Origin: Pseudomonadota bacterium
GTDB taxonomy: Bacteria; Pseudomonadota; Gammaproteobacteria; Burkholderiales; Ferrovaceae
Length of the DNA: 47,553 nucleotides
Reading direction: 5' to 3'
Assembly: GCA_021796835.1 (NCBI GenBank)
Contig: JAKABO010000016.1
Location: forward strand, 1-47,553
Of the stretch, positions 25,575-34,362 are shown piece after piece (positions within the stretch are counted from its first letter, which is position 1; every line of letters begins with the position of its first letter). Under the pieces are notes generated by a model. The model was not told the origin of the DNA, did no database searches, and saw only the letters and a program-made list of their open reading frames with translations. The translations under genes and the position numbers were made by a program.

Positions 25575-26696
25575 TCACGGGGCTTCCTTTCGTTCCCGTT
25601 TTTCCCGGGAACGACGTTGGCCCATCCACCAGCGCCAGGACCAGACGCGCTGGCGCTGCTGCAGCCAGATCCAGGCCACGATCAAGAAGAGCAGATGCAC
25701 GGGCCACAGGCCGATCCAGAAGGGCAATTTACCCTGTGCCACCCAGGCCTGGGCAATGCTCATGCAGTTGTAATACACCATGTAGGCCAGCAGGGCAAAG
25801 ATCATGTTGGTGGAGCGTCCGCCCCGCACATTGAGGTAGGACAAAGGCACAGAAAACACGGCCAGCACCAGCAGACTCAAGGGCAATCCCAGGCGCCAGT
25901 GCAATTCTCCCCAACCTTCCAGAGTGGGCTTGCGGAACAGGTCCTGAACCGACATGGATTTGACCGAAAGGGCGGCTGCCGTCACCCCATGCTGGTCGAT
26001 ACGCAGGCGCGCCTGCTCAAAATCCACCAACCGGTAATTGAGCGTGCCTGGTTCACCTTCATATCGACGCCCGCGCTGCAACACCACGAAGCGGTCTCCA
26101 TTCGGCTCCGTTGCAATGTAACCGCTGTCCGCCGCGATCACGCCCACCTGATGGCCCTGGACGGACTGAACGAAGACGTTGGAAACCTTCTCCTTGCTCT
26201 GGGACAGCGCATCCACGAAGAATACCTGATCCGATTGATGCGACTCCCGGAACACACCCGGCGTGATCTGGGAGGTGTCGTCCTGCACATCCAGTTGTTT
26301 CTGGTACTGGGCCTTCTGGCCGATCGCCCAGGGCGCAATGACCAGGCTGAGGAGCGCCACCACCAGGGCCATGGGCACCGCGAAACGCAGCACCGGACCA
26401 AGAAAGCGGTTCAGGCTGACCCCGGCGCTCTGCCAGATGATCATCTCCGAATCGCGGTAAAAACGGGTCATGGCCAGCAGCAGGGCCGTAAAAATGGAGG
26501 CAGACAACAGCACCGGCAGGTAGGTCAGGGAACCGAAAGCCAGCATGGCCATCACCGCACTGCCCGACAGGGTGCCCCCGGCCGCCAGTCCCAGCAACTT
26601 GACCAGGCTGACGGTCAGCAGAATGGCCAGCAAAATCACCATGGCCATCAATGCCGTGCGCGCAAATTCCTTGCGTAAGAGCCGACTGAAGAGCAT
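25575..26696 (-). CDS. lptF: LPS export permease LptF
   Basis: 373 residues, a subunit of the LptB2FG ABC transporter that lifts lipopolysaccharide from the inner membrane. MLFSRLLRKEFARTALMAMV opens the first helix. There are three N-terminal and three C-terminal membrane segments with a periplasmic beta-jellyroll between them (ITPGVFRES, VFFVDAL, VNFRLVDFE-like LNYRLVDFEQARL). GWGELHWRLGLPLSLLVLAVF and PLSYLNVRGGRS are conserved in LptF. The usual neighbour lptG is missing, and the gene runs in the same direction as pepA, not divergent from it. It is divergent from aceE across 162 bases. Confidence 0.93.
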   Translation of the reverse strand: MLFSRLLRKEFARTALMAMVILLAILLTVSLVKLLGLAAGGTLSGSAVMAMLAFGSLTYLPVLLSASIFTALLLAMTRFYRDSEMIIWQSAGVSLNRFLGPVLRFAVPMALVVALLSLVIAPWAIGQKAQYQKQLDVQDDTSQITPGVFRESHQSDQVFFVDALSQSKEKVSNVFVQSVQGHQVGVIAADSGYIATEPNGDRFVVLQRGRRYEGEPGTLNYRLVDFEQARLRIDQHGVTAAALSVKSMSVQDLFRKPTLEGWGELHWRLGLPLSLLVLAVFSVPLSYLNVRGGRSTNMIFALLAYMVYYNCMSIAQAWVAQGKLPFWIGLWPVHLLFLIVAWIWLQQRQRVWSWRWWMGQRRSREKRERKEAP

Positions 26697-26858
26697 GATG
26701 TCCCCTGAACCCGATAGCCTGCCATTCTATCAAGAAGCCATGGAACAGGCGCTGTATCGCAGGGGTACTTTTCAGCAGGCAGTCCCGGCTACGGGTTTCG
26801 CTCAAACCAGTTTCGCTATAGAATCTAGCGACTTTTGAGTAACAAACGAGGCTCGAGC

Positions 26859-29528
26859 ATGATGTCATCTCCCCCCAAGGATCACGATTCAGACCCCCAG
26901 GAAACTCAGGAATGGCTGGATGCGCTGGAGGGCGTACTCTGTGTGGAGGGGCCGGAGCGGGCTCATTTCCTGCTCGAGCGGCTGGTGGACAAGGCCCGTC
27001 GTTCAGGTGCCTTCCTGCCCTACAGCGCCAATACAGCCTACCTCAACACCATTCCGCCCGCCCTCGAGGAACCCATGCCCGGAGACCCGGAAATGGAGTA
27101 CCGCATCCGTTCCCTGATTCGCTGGAATGCCTTGGCCATGGTGGTACGGGCCAACAAGGGCGGGGAAGAACTGGGCGGACACATCGCCAGTTTTCAGTCG
27201 GCGGCCACCCTGTACGACGTGGGCTTCGACCACTTTTTTCGCGCCCCCACCCCGGAGCACGGGGGGGACGTGCTCTACACCCAGGGTCACTCGGCGCCGG
27301 GCATCTACGCCCGCGCTTTTCTGGAAGGGCGCCTGAGCGAAGAACAGTTGGCCAACTTCCGTCGTGAAGTGGATGGCAAAGGGTTGTCCAGTTATCCCCA
27401 TCCCTGGCTCATGCCCCATTTCTGGCAAATGCCCACCGTTTCCATGGGACTCGGTCCCCTCATGTCCATTTATCAGGCCCGTTTCATGAAATACCTGCAA
27501 AACCGCGGGTTGGCCCAGACCGAAGGACGCAAGGTGTGGGCCTTCATGGGCGATGGAGAGATGGACGAACCCGAATCTCTGGGCGCCATTTCCCTGGCCG
27601 CCCGGGAGAATCTCGACAACCTGATCTTCGTGGTGAATTGCAACCTGCAACGCCTCGATGGCCCCGTGCGGGGCAATGGCAAGATCATTCAGGAACTGGA
27701 AGCCGATTTTCGCGGGGCAGGCTGGAATGTCATCAAGGTGATCTGGGGAAGCCCCTGGGATGCCCTCATCGCCAAGGACACGAGCGGCCTGCTCCTGCAG
27801 CGCATGATGGAAGCCGTGGATGGCGAATATCAAAGTTTCAAGGCGCGCGACGGCGCCTACGTGCGCCAGCATTTTTTCGGCAAGTATCCCGAATTGCTGC
27901 GCCTGGTGGCCAACATGTCCGATGACGAGATCTGGCACCTGTCGCGCGGGGGCCACGACGCCTTCAAGGTCTACAACGCCTACCGGGCGGCGGTGCGCCA
28001 CAGCGGTCAACCCACGGTGATCCTGGCCAAGACCATCAAGGGCTACGGCATGGGCGAAGCGGGCGAAGGACAAAACATCACCCACCAGCAAAAGAAGATG
28101 GGCGAAAGCGCCCTCAAACAGTTCCGCAACCGTTTCAAGATCCCCATCGACGATACCGTGATCGCCGCTGCCCCCTTCTATCGCCCGGCCGACGACAGTC
28201 CGGAGATCCGTTATCTGCAGGAACGGCGCCAGGCCCTGGGCGGCTACCTGCCGGTGCGGCACAGTGCCAGCGTACCACTGGACATCCCGCCACTGGAGTA
28301 TTTTGCGCCCCTGCTGGAAGCCAGTGGCGAACGCCACCTGTCCACCACCATGGCCTTCGTGCGTCTCCTCAATCTACTCATCCGCGACAAGGCCCTGAGC
28401 CAGCGTGTCGTCCCCATCGTTCCCGATGAATCCCGTACCTTCGGGATGGAGGGCATGTTCCGTAGCCTGGGCATCTATTCATCCGTGGGGCAATTGTACG
28501 AACCCCAGGATCATGATCAACTGATGTACTACCGCGAAAGCGTGAACGGTCAGATCCTCCAGGAAGGAATCAATGAAGCCGGCGCCTTTTCCTCCTGGAT
28601 CGCCGCGGCCACGTCCTATTCCACCCACGGGGTCACCACCCTCCCGTTCTATATTTTCTATTCCATGTTCGGCTTCCAGCGCGTTGGCGACCTGGCCTGG
28701 GCGGCCGGCGACATGCAGTGTCGCGGCTTCCTCATCGGCGGGACGGCGGGACGGACCACCCTGAATGGTGAAGGGTTGCAGCATCAGGATGGACACAGTC
28801 AGGTTCATGCCTCTTTCATTCCCAACTGCATCTCCTACGACCCCACCTATGCCTATGAACTGGCGGTCATCATTCAGGACGGCCTGCGTCGCATGTTCCA
28901 CGCCCAGGAAAACGTCTTTTACTACCTCACCACCATGAATGAAAACTATGCCCACCCGGCGCTCCCTGACGGGGCGCGGGAAGGCATTCTCAAGGGCATG
29001 TACCTGCTGCAGGGACAGGCGGCACCGGAGGGTCCCTGCGTCCAGTTGCTGGGATCGGGCACCATCCTGCGCGAAGTGGAAGCAGCGGCCCAACTTCTGG
29101 CCACGGACTGGGGAATCTCGAGCAATGTGTGGAGTTGCCCCAGTTTCAATGAATTGGCACGGGAAGGCCAGAACGTCCTGCGCCATAACCGTCAACACCC
29201 CACGGAACCAGCCCAGGTCCCCTACGTCACCCAGTGTCTGAAGGACACCCGTGGACCGGTGATTGCAGCCACCGATTACATCAAAACCTTCACGGAACAA
29301 ATCCGCGCCTTCGTACCCCGTCGTTTCGTGACCCTGGGCACGGATGGTTTTGGCCGTTCCGACACGCGCGCCCGGTTGCGCCATTTTTTCGAAGTGGACC
29401 GTTATTATGTGGTGGAAGCCGCACTCCATGCACTGGCGGACGACGGCGTGATCCCCTCGTCCCAGGTGGTCGAAGCGCAACGAAAATACGCCCTAGACCC
29501 CGCCAAACCGAATCCAACGAAGGTCTGA
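26859..29528 (+). CDS. aceE: Pyruvate dehydrogenase E1 component (homodimeric type)
   Basis: 889 residues. Thiamine-diphosphate-dependent decarboxylation of pyruvate and acetyl transfer to the E2 lipoyl group. It is the single-chain E1 form of proteobacteria. GHIASFQSAATLYDVGFDHFF and AFMGDGEMDEPES (the GDGX(24-27)N diphosphate motif, ending NCNLQRLDGPVRGN) are typical, as are GGTAGRTTLNGEGLQHQDGH and YDPTYAYELAVI. I chose ATG 26859, with GAGG 7 bases upstream; the frame opens 8 codons earlier without a ribosome site. aceF and lpd are not adjacent, as they usually are; a K+ permease gene follows after 4 bases. A possible -10, TATAGAAT (26817-26824), precedes it. Confidence 0.95.
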   Translation: MMSSPPKDHDSDPQETQEWLDALEGVLCVEGPERAHFLLERLVDKARRSGAFLPYSANTAYLNTIPPALEEPMPGDPEMEYRIRSLIRWNALAMVVRANKGGEELGGHIASFQSAATLYDVGFDHFFRAPTPEHGGDVLYTQGHSAPGIYARAFLEGRLSEEQLANFRREVDGKGLSSYPHPWLMPHFWQMPTVSMGLGPLMSIYQARFMKYLQNRGLAQTEGRKVWAFMGDGEMDEPESLGAISLAARENLDNLIFVVNCNLQRLDGPVRGNGKIIQELEADFRGAGWNVIKVIWGSPWDALIAKDTSGLLLQRMMEAVDGEYQSFKARDGAYVRQHFFGKYPELLRLVANMSDDEIWHLSRGGHDAFKVYNAYRAAVRHSGQPTVILAKTIKGYGMGEAGEGQNITHQQKKMGESALKQFRNRFKIPIDDTVIAAAPFYRPADDSPEIRYLQERRQALGGYLPVRHSASVPLDIPPLEYFAPLLEASGERHLSTTMAFVRLLNLLIRDKALSQRVVPIVPDESRTFGMEGMFRSLGIYSSVGQLYEPQDHDQLMYYRESVNGQILQEGINEAGAFSSWIAAATSYSTHGVTTLPFYIFYSMFGFQRVGDLAWAAGDMQCRGFLIGGTAGRTTLNGEGLQHQDGHSQVHASFIPNCISYDPTYAYELAVIIQDGLRRMFHAQENVFYYLTTMNENYAHPALPDGAREGILKGMYLLQGQAAPEGPCVQLLGSGTILREVEAAAQLLATDWGISSNVWSCPSFNELAREGQNVLRHNRQHPTEPAQVPYVTQCLKDTRGPVIAATDYIKTFTEQIRAFVPRRFVTLGTDGFGRSDTRARLRHFFEVDRYYVVEAALHALADDGVIPSSQVVEAQRKYALDPAKPNPTKV

Positions 29529-29532
29529 TCCC

Positions 29533-31509
29533 ATGGCACAAAAGAGCAGCTTTATAAAACAGATCAAAGAGTTGCTCTTCGGTCCGGCGCGCGACCCCTT
29601 TGCGCCGGAAACACGTCAGCACATCGCCCTCATGGCCTTTTTCGCGTGGGTGGGACTGGGCGCCGATGGACTCTCCTCCTCGGCCTATGGCCCGGAAGAA
29701 GCCTTCAAGGCCCTCGGCACCCATGTCCACCTCAGCCTCTACCTAGCCATTGCCACGGCCTTCACGGTTTTCCTCATCTCCACAGCCTACAACCAGGTCA
29801 TCGAACTGTTTCCCACGGGGGGGGGAGGCTATAAGGTCGCCACCCAACTGATCGGGCCTCATGCCGGTCTGATCAGCGGTGCGGCCCTGATCGTGGATTA
29901 TGTCCTGACCATCGCCATTTCCGTGGCCAGCGGAGTGGATGCCGTTTTCAGTTCCCTGCCCACGGCCTGGCAAAGTCACAAACTGACCGTCGAACTGTTC
30001 CTCACCCTGTTCCTGATGTTCCTGAACCTGCGCGGCATGAAGGAGAGCATCAAGGTCCTGACCCCCATCTTCATGGGCTTCGTCATCACCCATGTACTGA
30101 TCATCGTGTACGGGGTGGCGATCCGTGGCAACGAGATCCCCGCCATCGTCCATCAGACGCTGCACGAAACCTCCTCCCTGGCGGGCCAGATGGGGTGGGT
30201 CTTCGTGGCCTCCCTGTTCCTGCGCGCCTATTCCATGGGCGGCGGAACCTATACGGGGATCGAGGCGGTCTCCAACAATGTCAACGTGCTGCAGGAACCC
30301 CGCGTGCATACCGGAAAACTGACCATGTTCTACATGGCCACTTCCCTGGCCTTCACGGCAGGGGGCATCATCCTGCTCTACCTGTTGTGGGACGCCGTGC
30401 CTTCCAGTCATGGCGAAACCCTGAACGCGGTCGCTTTCCGTTCGGTCATTGCATCCCTTGGTTTCAGCCCCGGCCTCTCCTATGTGCTCCTCACCACCGT
30501 CCTGATCCTTGAAGGCGCGCTCCTGTATGTGGCTGCCAATACCGGCTTGCTGGGCGGCCCCGCCGTGCTGGCCAACATGGCCAACGACGGTTGGACCCCC
30601 TCTCAGTTCAGTTCCCTGTCCAGCCGCCTGGTCACCAAGTACGGGATTCTTCTGATGGGCATTGCAGCCCTCCTCATCCTGCTCTGGAGCGGGGGGGTCG
30701 TGGACCTGCTGGCAGTGCTCTACAGCATCAATGTCTTTCTCACCTTCAGCCTCTCGCTCACGGGGCTGACCCGGTACTGGTGGAAACACCGCGAACATCC
30801 CCAATGGGCCCTTCGCCTCGGTGTCTCCGTGGTGGGATTGACCGTAACTTCGGGCATTCTCGTCGTCACCCTGGCAGAAAAGTTTTTTGAAGGCGGGTGG
30901 ATGACCCTCCTCATCACCAGCGCCGTCATCGGCACGTGCCTGCTGATTCGCCAGCACTACCGTGAAACGGCCGCCCAGATGGCCAAGGCCGACCATCTGC
31001 TGTCCCAACTCCCGGCCACCCCGGTCGCCACCCCCCCCGCTCTTGACCCTGAGGCGCCTACCGCCGTCTTTCTGATCAGCCGGGCCAAGGGGGCAGGCAT
31101 GCATACCATCCTGTGGGTCCAGCGCCTCTTTCCGAACGTCTACCGCAATTTCGTGTTCCTCAGCGTGGGAGCCGTGGACACTCAAAGTTATGGCGGAGAG
31201 GGATCGATTGAAGGACTCAAGGCATCCGTTCATTCCGCCTGCGACTACTATGTCAATTTCTGCCACCGCAATGGCATCGCCGCCAAGTCCTATGAAGCCT
31301 ATGGCACGGACCGAATCGCCGAACTCACCCGCCTGTCCGAGCGGGTCCATGAAGAATTCCCCAACAGCATCTTTTTTGCCAGCAAACTGATCTTCGTCCA
31401 CGATAACTGGCTGACGCGCATCCTCCATAATCAGACCGCCCTGCAAATGCAACGCATCCTTCATCTTCAGGGAATGACCATGGTAATCCTGCCCATGAAG
31501 GTCGACTGA
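29533..31509 (+). CDS. APC-superfamily permease, KimA-like K+ importer
   Basis: 658 residues with about 12 membrane helices and a 150-residue cytoplasmic tail. The N-terminus (VGLGADGLSSSAYGPEEAFKAL) and helix-breaking GGGGYKVATQLIGPHAGL match KimA/YdaO-type permeases, which bring in K+ with protons. SMGGGTYTGIEAVSNNVN is conserved in the core. The C-terminal domain (TAVFLISRAKGAGMHTILWV to MTMVILPMKVD) resembles the USP-like domain of KimA. An amino-acid permease is the other possibility. The ATG lies 4 bases after the aceE stop with AAGG in front, so the two are probably co-transcribed, an unusual pairing. Kup at 10122-11987 is a second K+ route. Confidence 0.8.
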   Translation: MAQKSSFIKQIKELLFGPARDPFAPETRQHIALMAFFAWVGLGADGLSSSAYGPEEAFKALGTHVHLSLYLAIATAFTVFLISTAYNQVIELFPTGGGGYKVATQLIGPHAGLISGAALIVDYVLTIAISVASGVDAVFSSLPTAWQSHKLTVELFLTLFLMFLNLRGMKESIKVLTPIFMGFVITHVLIIVYGVAIRGNEIPAIVHQTLHETSSLAGQMGWVFVASLFLRAYSMGGGTYTGIEAVSNNVNVLQEPRVHTGKLTMFYMATSLAFTAGGIILLYLLWDAVPSSHGETLNAVAFRSVIASLGFSPGLSYVLLTTVLILEGALLYVAANTGLLGGPAVLANMANDGWTPSQFSSLSSRLVTKYGILLMGIAALLILLWSGGVVDLLAVLYSINVFLTFSLSLTGLTRYWWKHREHPQWALRLGVSVVGLTVTSGILVVTLAEKFFEGGWMTLLITSAVIGTCLLIRQHYRETAAQMAKADHLLSQLPATPVATPPALDPEAPTAVFLISRAKGAGMHTILWVQRLFPNVYRNFVFLSVGAVDTQSYGGEGSIEGLKASVHSACDYYVNFCHRNGIAAKSYEAYGTDRIAELTRLSERVHEEFPNSIFFASKLIFVHDNWLTRILHNQTALQMQRILHLQGMTMVILPMKVD

Positions 31510-31550
31510 GGTTCCCGCCTCCGTGCCGCGTACCTTCCCCATGCCCACCG

Positions 31551-32543
31551 ATGCCTGATCGTCCCTTCATGGTTCTCGCTCCCGCCCTCTACCCCCTGTT
31601 TCGCCACCTGAATTCCTGGCTCTCCCCGGGGGGCAGTGCAGGCGCCCTGTCCATCCTGATCTACCACCGCGTGCTGCCCGAACCCGATCCTCTCTTTCCG
31701 GATGAGGTGGATGCACCACGTTTTGATGCGCAGTTGAACCTGCTCAAGCAGGTTTTTCACCTTCTTCCCTTGCCCGAAGCGGTGGACAGACTGAAAAACC
31801 ATACCCTGCCCCCGCGCGCTGCCTGCCTCACCTTCGATGACGGGTATGCCGACAACGCATCCATTGCCCTCCCACTGCTGCAAAAACATGGGGTCTGCGC
31901 CACTTTTTTCGTGGCTTCAGGCTATTTGAACGGGGGGTGCATGTTCAATGATCGCGCCATCGCGTTGATCCGCCAACACCCCGCAGAACCCATCGATCTT
32001 CGTTTTCTCGAATTGGGCTCGCTTCCTCTGGCGACCCTGGCAGAGCGGCGAATCGCCCTCCAGACCCTGCTGCAACGCCTCAAATATGAGGCACCGGAAG
32101 TGCGTTGCGACCATCTTCACCATCTCGAGACGCGACTGGGGTTCACCCCGCCCGCCAATCTCATGATGAATGATGCCCAGGTTTTGTCTCTGCACCAGGC
32201 CGGGATGAGTATTGGGGGACATACGGTCAATCACCCCATCCTGGCCTCGCTTCCGCCCGCTGTTGCCCGTTGTGAAATCGAGCAGAACCGCACCTATCTG
32301 ACCCGCTTGCTGGGCAGTCCTCCGACCCTGTTTGCCTATCCCAATGGAAAATTCGGCCAGGACTACCGTCAGGAACACGCCGATATGGTGCGGGAAACGG
32401 GATACGCCGCAGCAGTCTCCACCGAGCCGGGCATCGCCCGGCGGGAAAGCGACCTGTTTCATTTGCCGCGCTTCACCCCCTGGGACCGCTCTCTCCTGCG
32501 TTTTTCCCTGCGTCTCAGCCGAAACCTGTGGACCCATTCCTGA
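31551..32543 (+). CDS. Polysaccharide deacetylase (NodB/CE4 domain)
   Basis: 330 residues with the carbohydrate-esterase-4 fold. Motif 1 is LTFDDGYADN near residue 97; the metal-binding HxxxH is in GGHTVNHPIL near 225. The late motif ALFAYPNG-like TLFAYPNGKFGQDYR is present. It should remove acetyl groups from N-acetylated sugars of a surface polymer. The N-terminus LSILIYHRVLPEPDP is typical of exopolysaccharide-associated members. A hydrophobic start without a clear signal peptide leaves its location open. ATG 31551 lacks a good ribosome site; ATG 31569 is an alternative. It follows the permease by 41 bases and ends 3 bases from a convergent exporter gene. Confidence 0.9.
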   Translation: MPDRPFMVLAPALYPLFRHLNSWLSPGGSAGALSILIYHRVLPEPDPLFPDEVDAPRFDAQLNLLKQVFHLLPLPEAVDRLKNHTLPPRAACLTFDDGYADNASIALPLLQKHGVCATFFVASGYLNGGCMFNDRAIALIRQHPAEPIDLRFLELGSLPLATLAERRIALQTLLQRLKYEAPEVRCDHLHHLETRLGFTPPANLMMNDAQVLSLHQAGMSIGGHTVNHPILASLPPAVARCEIEQNRTYLTRLLGSPPTLFAYPNGKFGQDYRQEHADMVRETGYAAAVSTEPGIARRESDLFHLPRFTPWDRSLLRFSLRLSRNLWTHS

Positions 32544-32546
32544 GTT

Positions 32547-34133
32547 TCAGTGTTTCTCCCGAACCGGTCGTTTCAGGGCATACACCACGGGGATGAAGGC
32601 CAGGGCCAAGGTGCCCAGCAAGCGAAAGTCATCCATGAAGGAAAGCAAACTGGCCTGTCTTTGCACGGTGGCATACAACAAAGCGTGCGCCACCGCCGCT
32701 GCATGACCGCCGACCCCCTCCAACTGGTGGATCACGCCCGCCAACCATGCCTGGGTCGCCGTGGAGAAATCGGTCAAATTGGCCGTCAGAATGCTTTGAT
32801 GACGTTGCGTCCCACGCGTCAGCCAGGTTTGAACCAGGGAGATGCCAAAACTCCCCCCCAGATTGCGCGACAAATTGATGATGGCCGAGGCATTGCTGCT
32901 TTTGTTCGGGGGGACCCACGAGTAAGCTGCCGCATTGACGGGAACGAAAAGAAACCCCAGCCCGATCCCCTGCAGGATCCTCAAAGTCGCCAAAGACCAG
33001 TAATCCGCCTGCAAATTCATATGGGAAAAAAGATACAGAGCCACCCCGTTGCACAACAACCCGAAAGCAATCATGTGCCGGACATCCACCTTGTTGATGG
33101 CCCATCCCACGAAGGGCAATACCAGCAACACGGTCAATGCGCCAGGCGACAACAACATGCCTGCCTGGGTCGCCGAGTAGCCCATCAGGGTCTGGACCCA
33201 CAAAGGAAGGAGTACCGTGCTGCCAAACAGGATAAATCCCACCAGAAACATCAGGATATTGCTGAACAGAAAATTTCTTTCCTTGAGCAGGTTGAAATCC
33301 ACCATCGGATAATGCTGACGGGTTTCCCAAAAGGGCAGGATGAGCAGTGCCAGGGTCGACAGCGCCGACATCAGCATGATGAAGGGCGATGAAAACCAGT
33401 CGTCCTGCTGGCCCCGGTCCAGCACCACCTGCAAACAGCCAAATCCCACTGACAACAACACGAACCCTTTCCAGTCGACCTTGAATCCCTGGCGCCGAAA
33501 CTGGGCGCTCTGTTCAACCAATTCCGGAGGATCCGACAATAGCCGCCGTGACAGATATAGGGACAGAAAACCCACGGGAACGTTGATCAGAAAGATCCAG
33601 CGCCAGGAAAAGGTATCCGTGATCCACCCGCCGACGGTCGGACCAATGGCCGGGGCCAAAACGGTCGTGAAACCATAGACTGCAAAGGCCATGCCCCGTT
33701 TCGACAGGGGGAAACTGTCGGTCAGGATGGCCTGGGAACTGGGCTGCAATCCCCCGCCCCCGATGCCCTGCAGGGTACGAAACACGATCAGGGCGGTCAG
33801 GTTGGGAGCCAGACCGCACAGCAACGAACTGACGGAAAACATGGCCACGCAGAACAGGTAGAAACGACGGCGACCGAAGAGCGTGGACAGCCAGCCGCTC
33901 ATGGGCAGGACGATGGCGTTGGACACCATATAGGAAGTCAATACCCACACGGCTTCGTCTTCGCTCACGGACATATCCCCGGCAATGTGACGCAACGCCA
34001 CATTGGCAATGGAAATATCGAGGACCTCCATGAAGGTCGTCAAAGCCACGGTCACGGCCACCCACCACGGGTTGATCAGTTCTCCACGAAAATTACGGGG
34101 GGGAGAAAACGCACCCATCGAGGAAGCCGCCAT
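32547..34133 (-). CDS. DHA2-family MFS drug exporter, EmrB-like
   Basis: 528 residues with 14 predicted helices. LTTFMEVLDISIANVALRHI is the helix-1 signature of DHA2 transporters. GWLSTLFGRRRFYLFC is the MFS loop 2-3 motif, and GPTVGGWITDTFSWRWIFLI is motif C of drug antiporters. It normally works with an EmrA-type periplasmic adaptor, but none is adjacent, so it may use the adaptor at 41900-42934 or act alone. The substrate is unknown. It is divergent from the sugar-dehydrogenase operon across 229 bases and convergent with the deacetylase. Confidence 0.93.
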   Translation of the reverse strand: MAASSMGAFSPPRNFRGELINPWWVAVTVALTTFMEVLDISIANVALRHIAGDMSVSEDEAVWVLTSYMVSNAIVLPMSGWLSTLFGRRRFYLFCVAMFSVSSLLCGLAPNLTALIVFRTLQGIGGGGLQPSSQAILTDSFPLSKRGMAFAVYGFTTVLAPAIGPTVGGWITDTFSWRWIFLINVPVGFLSLYLSRRLLSDPPELVEQSAQFRRQGFKVDWKGFVLLSVGFGCLQVVLDRGQQDDWFSSPFIMLMSALSTLALLILPFWETRQHYPMVDFNLLKERNFLFSNILMFLVGFILFGSTVLLPLWVQTLMGYSATQAGMLLSPGALTVLLVLPFVGWAINKVDVRHMIAFGLLCNGVALYLFSHMNLQADYWSLATLRILQGIGLGFLFVPVNAAAYSWVPPNKSSNASAIINLSRNLGGSFGISLVQTWLTRGTQRHQSILTANLTDFSTATQAWLAGVIHQLEGVGGHAAAVAHALLYATVQRQASLLSFMDDFRLLGTLALAFIPVVYALKRPVREKH

Positions 34134-34278
34134 TCAAACAGGTCTCCGTATCACGCCAGGCCATCAGTGAAATTCGGGCACGATTCCACCGCTCGTCCCG
34201 AAACGCAAAGTGTCACGTTAACACAAAGCAGACGGGGATTGAGCATCCCCACTGCATGCGTTGTTCAACTTTCCCAAC

Positions 34279-34306
34279 TTGTTCCAAATTTTGGGTAGCC
34301 TAAATA
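34279..34306 (+). promoter_or_regulatory. Probable promoter of the nucleotide-sugar operon
   Basis: TTGTTC (34279-34284), a 16-base spacer, then TAAATA (34301-34306). It lies 57 bases before the first start codon, which has a near-perfect ribosome site, AGGAGG at 34353-34358. Matches are moderate. Confidence 0.4.
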
Positions 34307-34362
34307 TCCGCGTATGGGTTATCCTCACGACTTAATCGATGGATCACTGTTCAGGAGGAATC

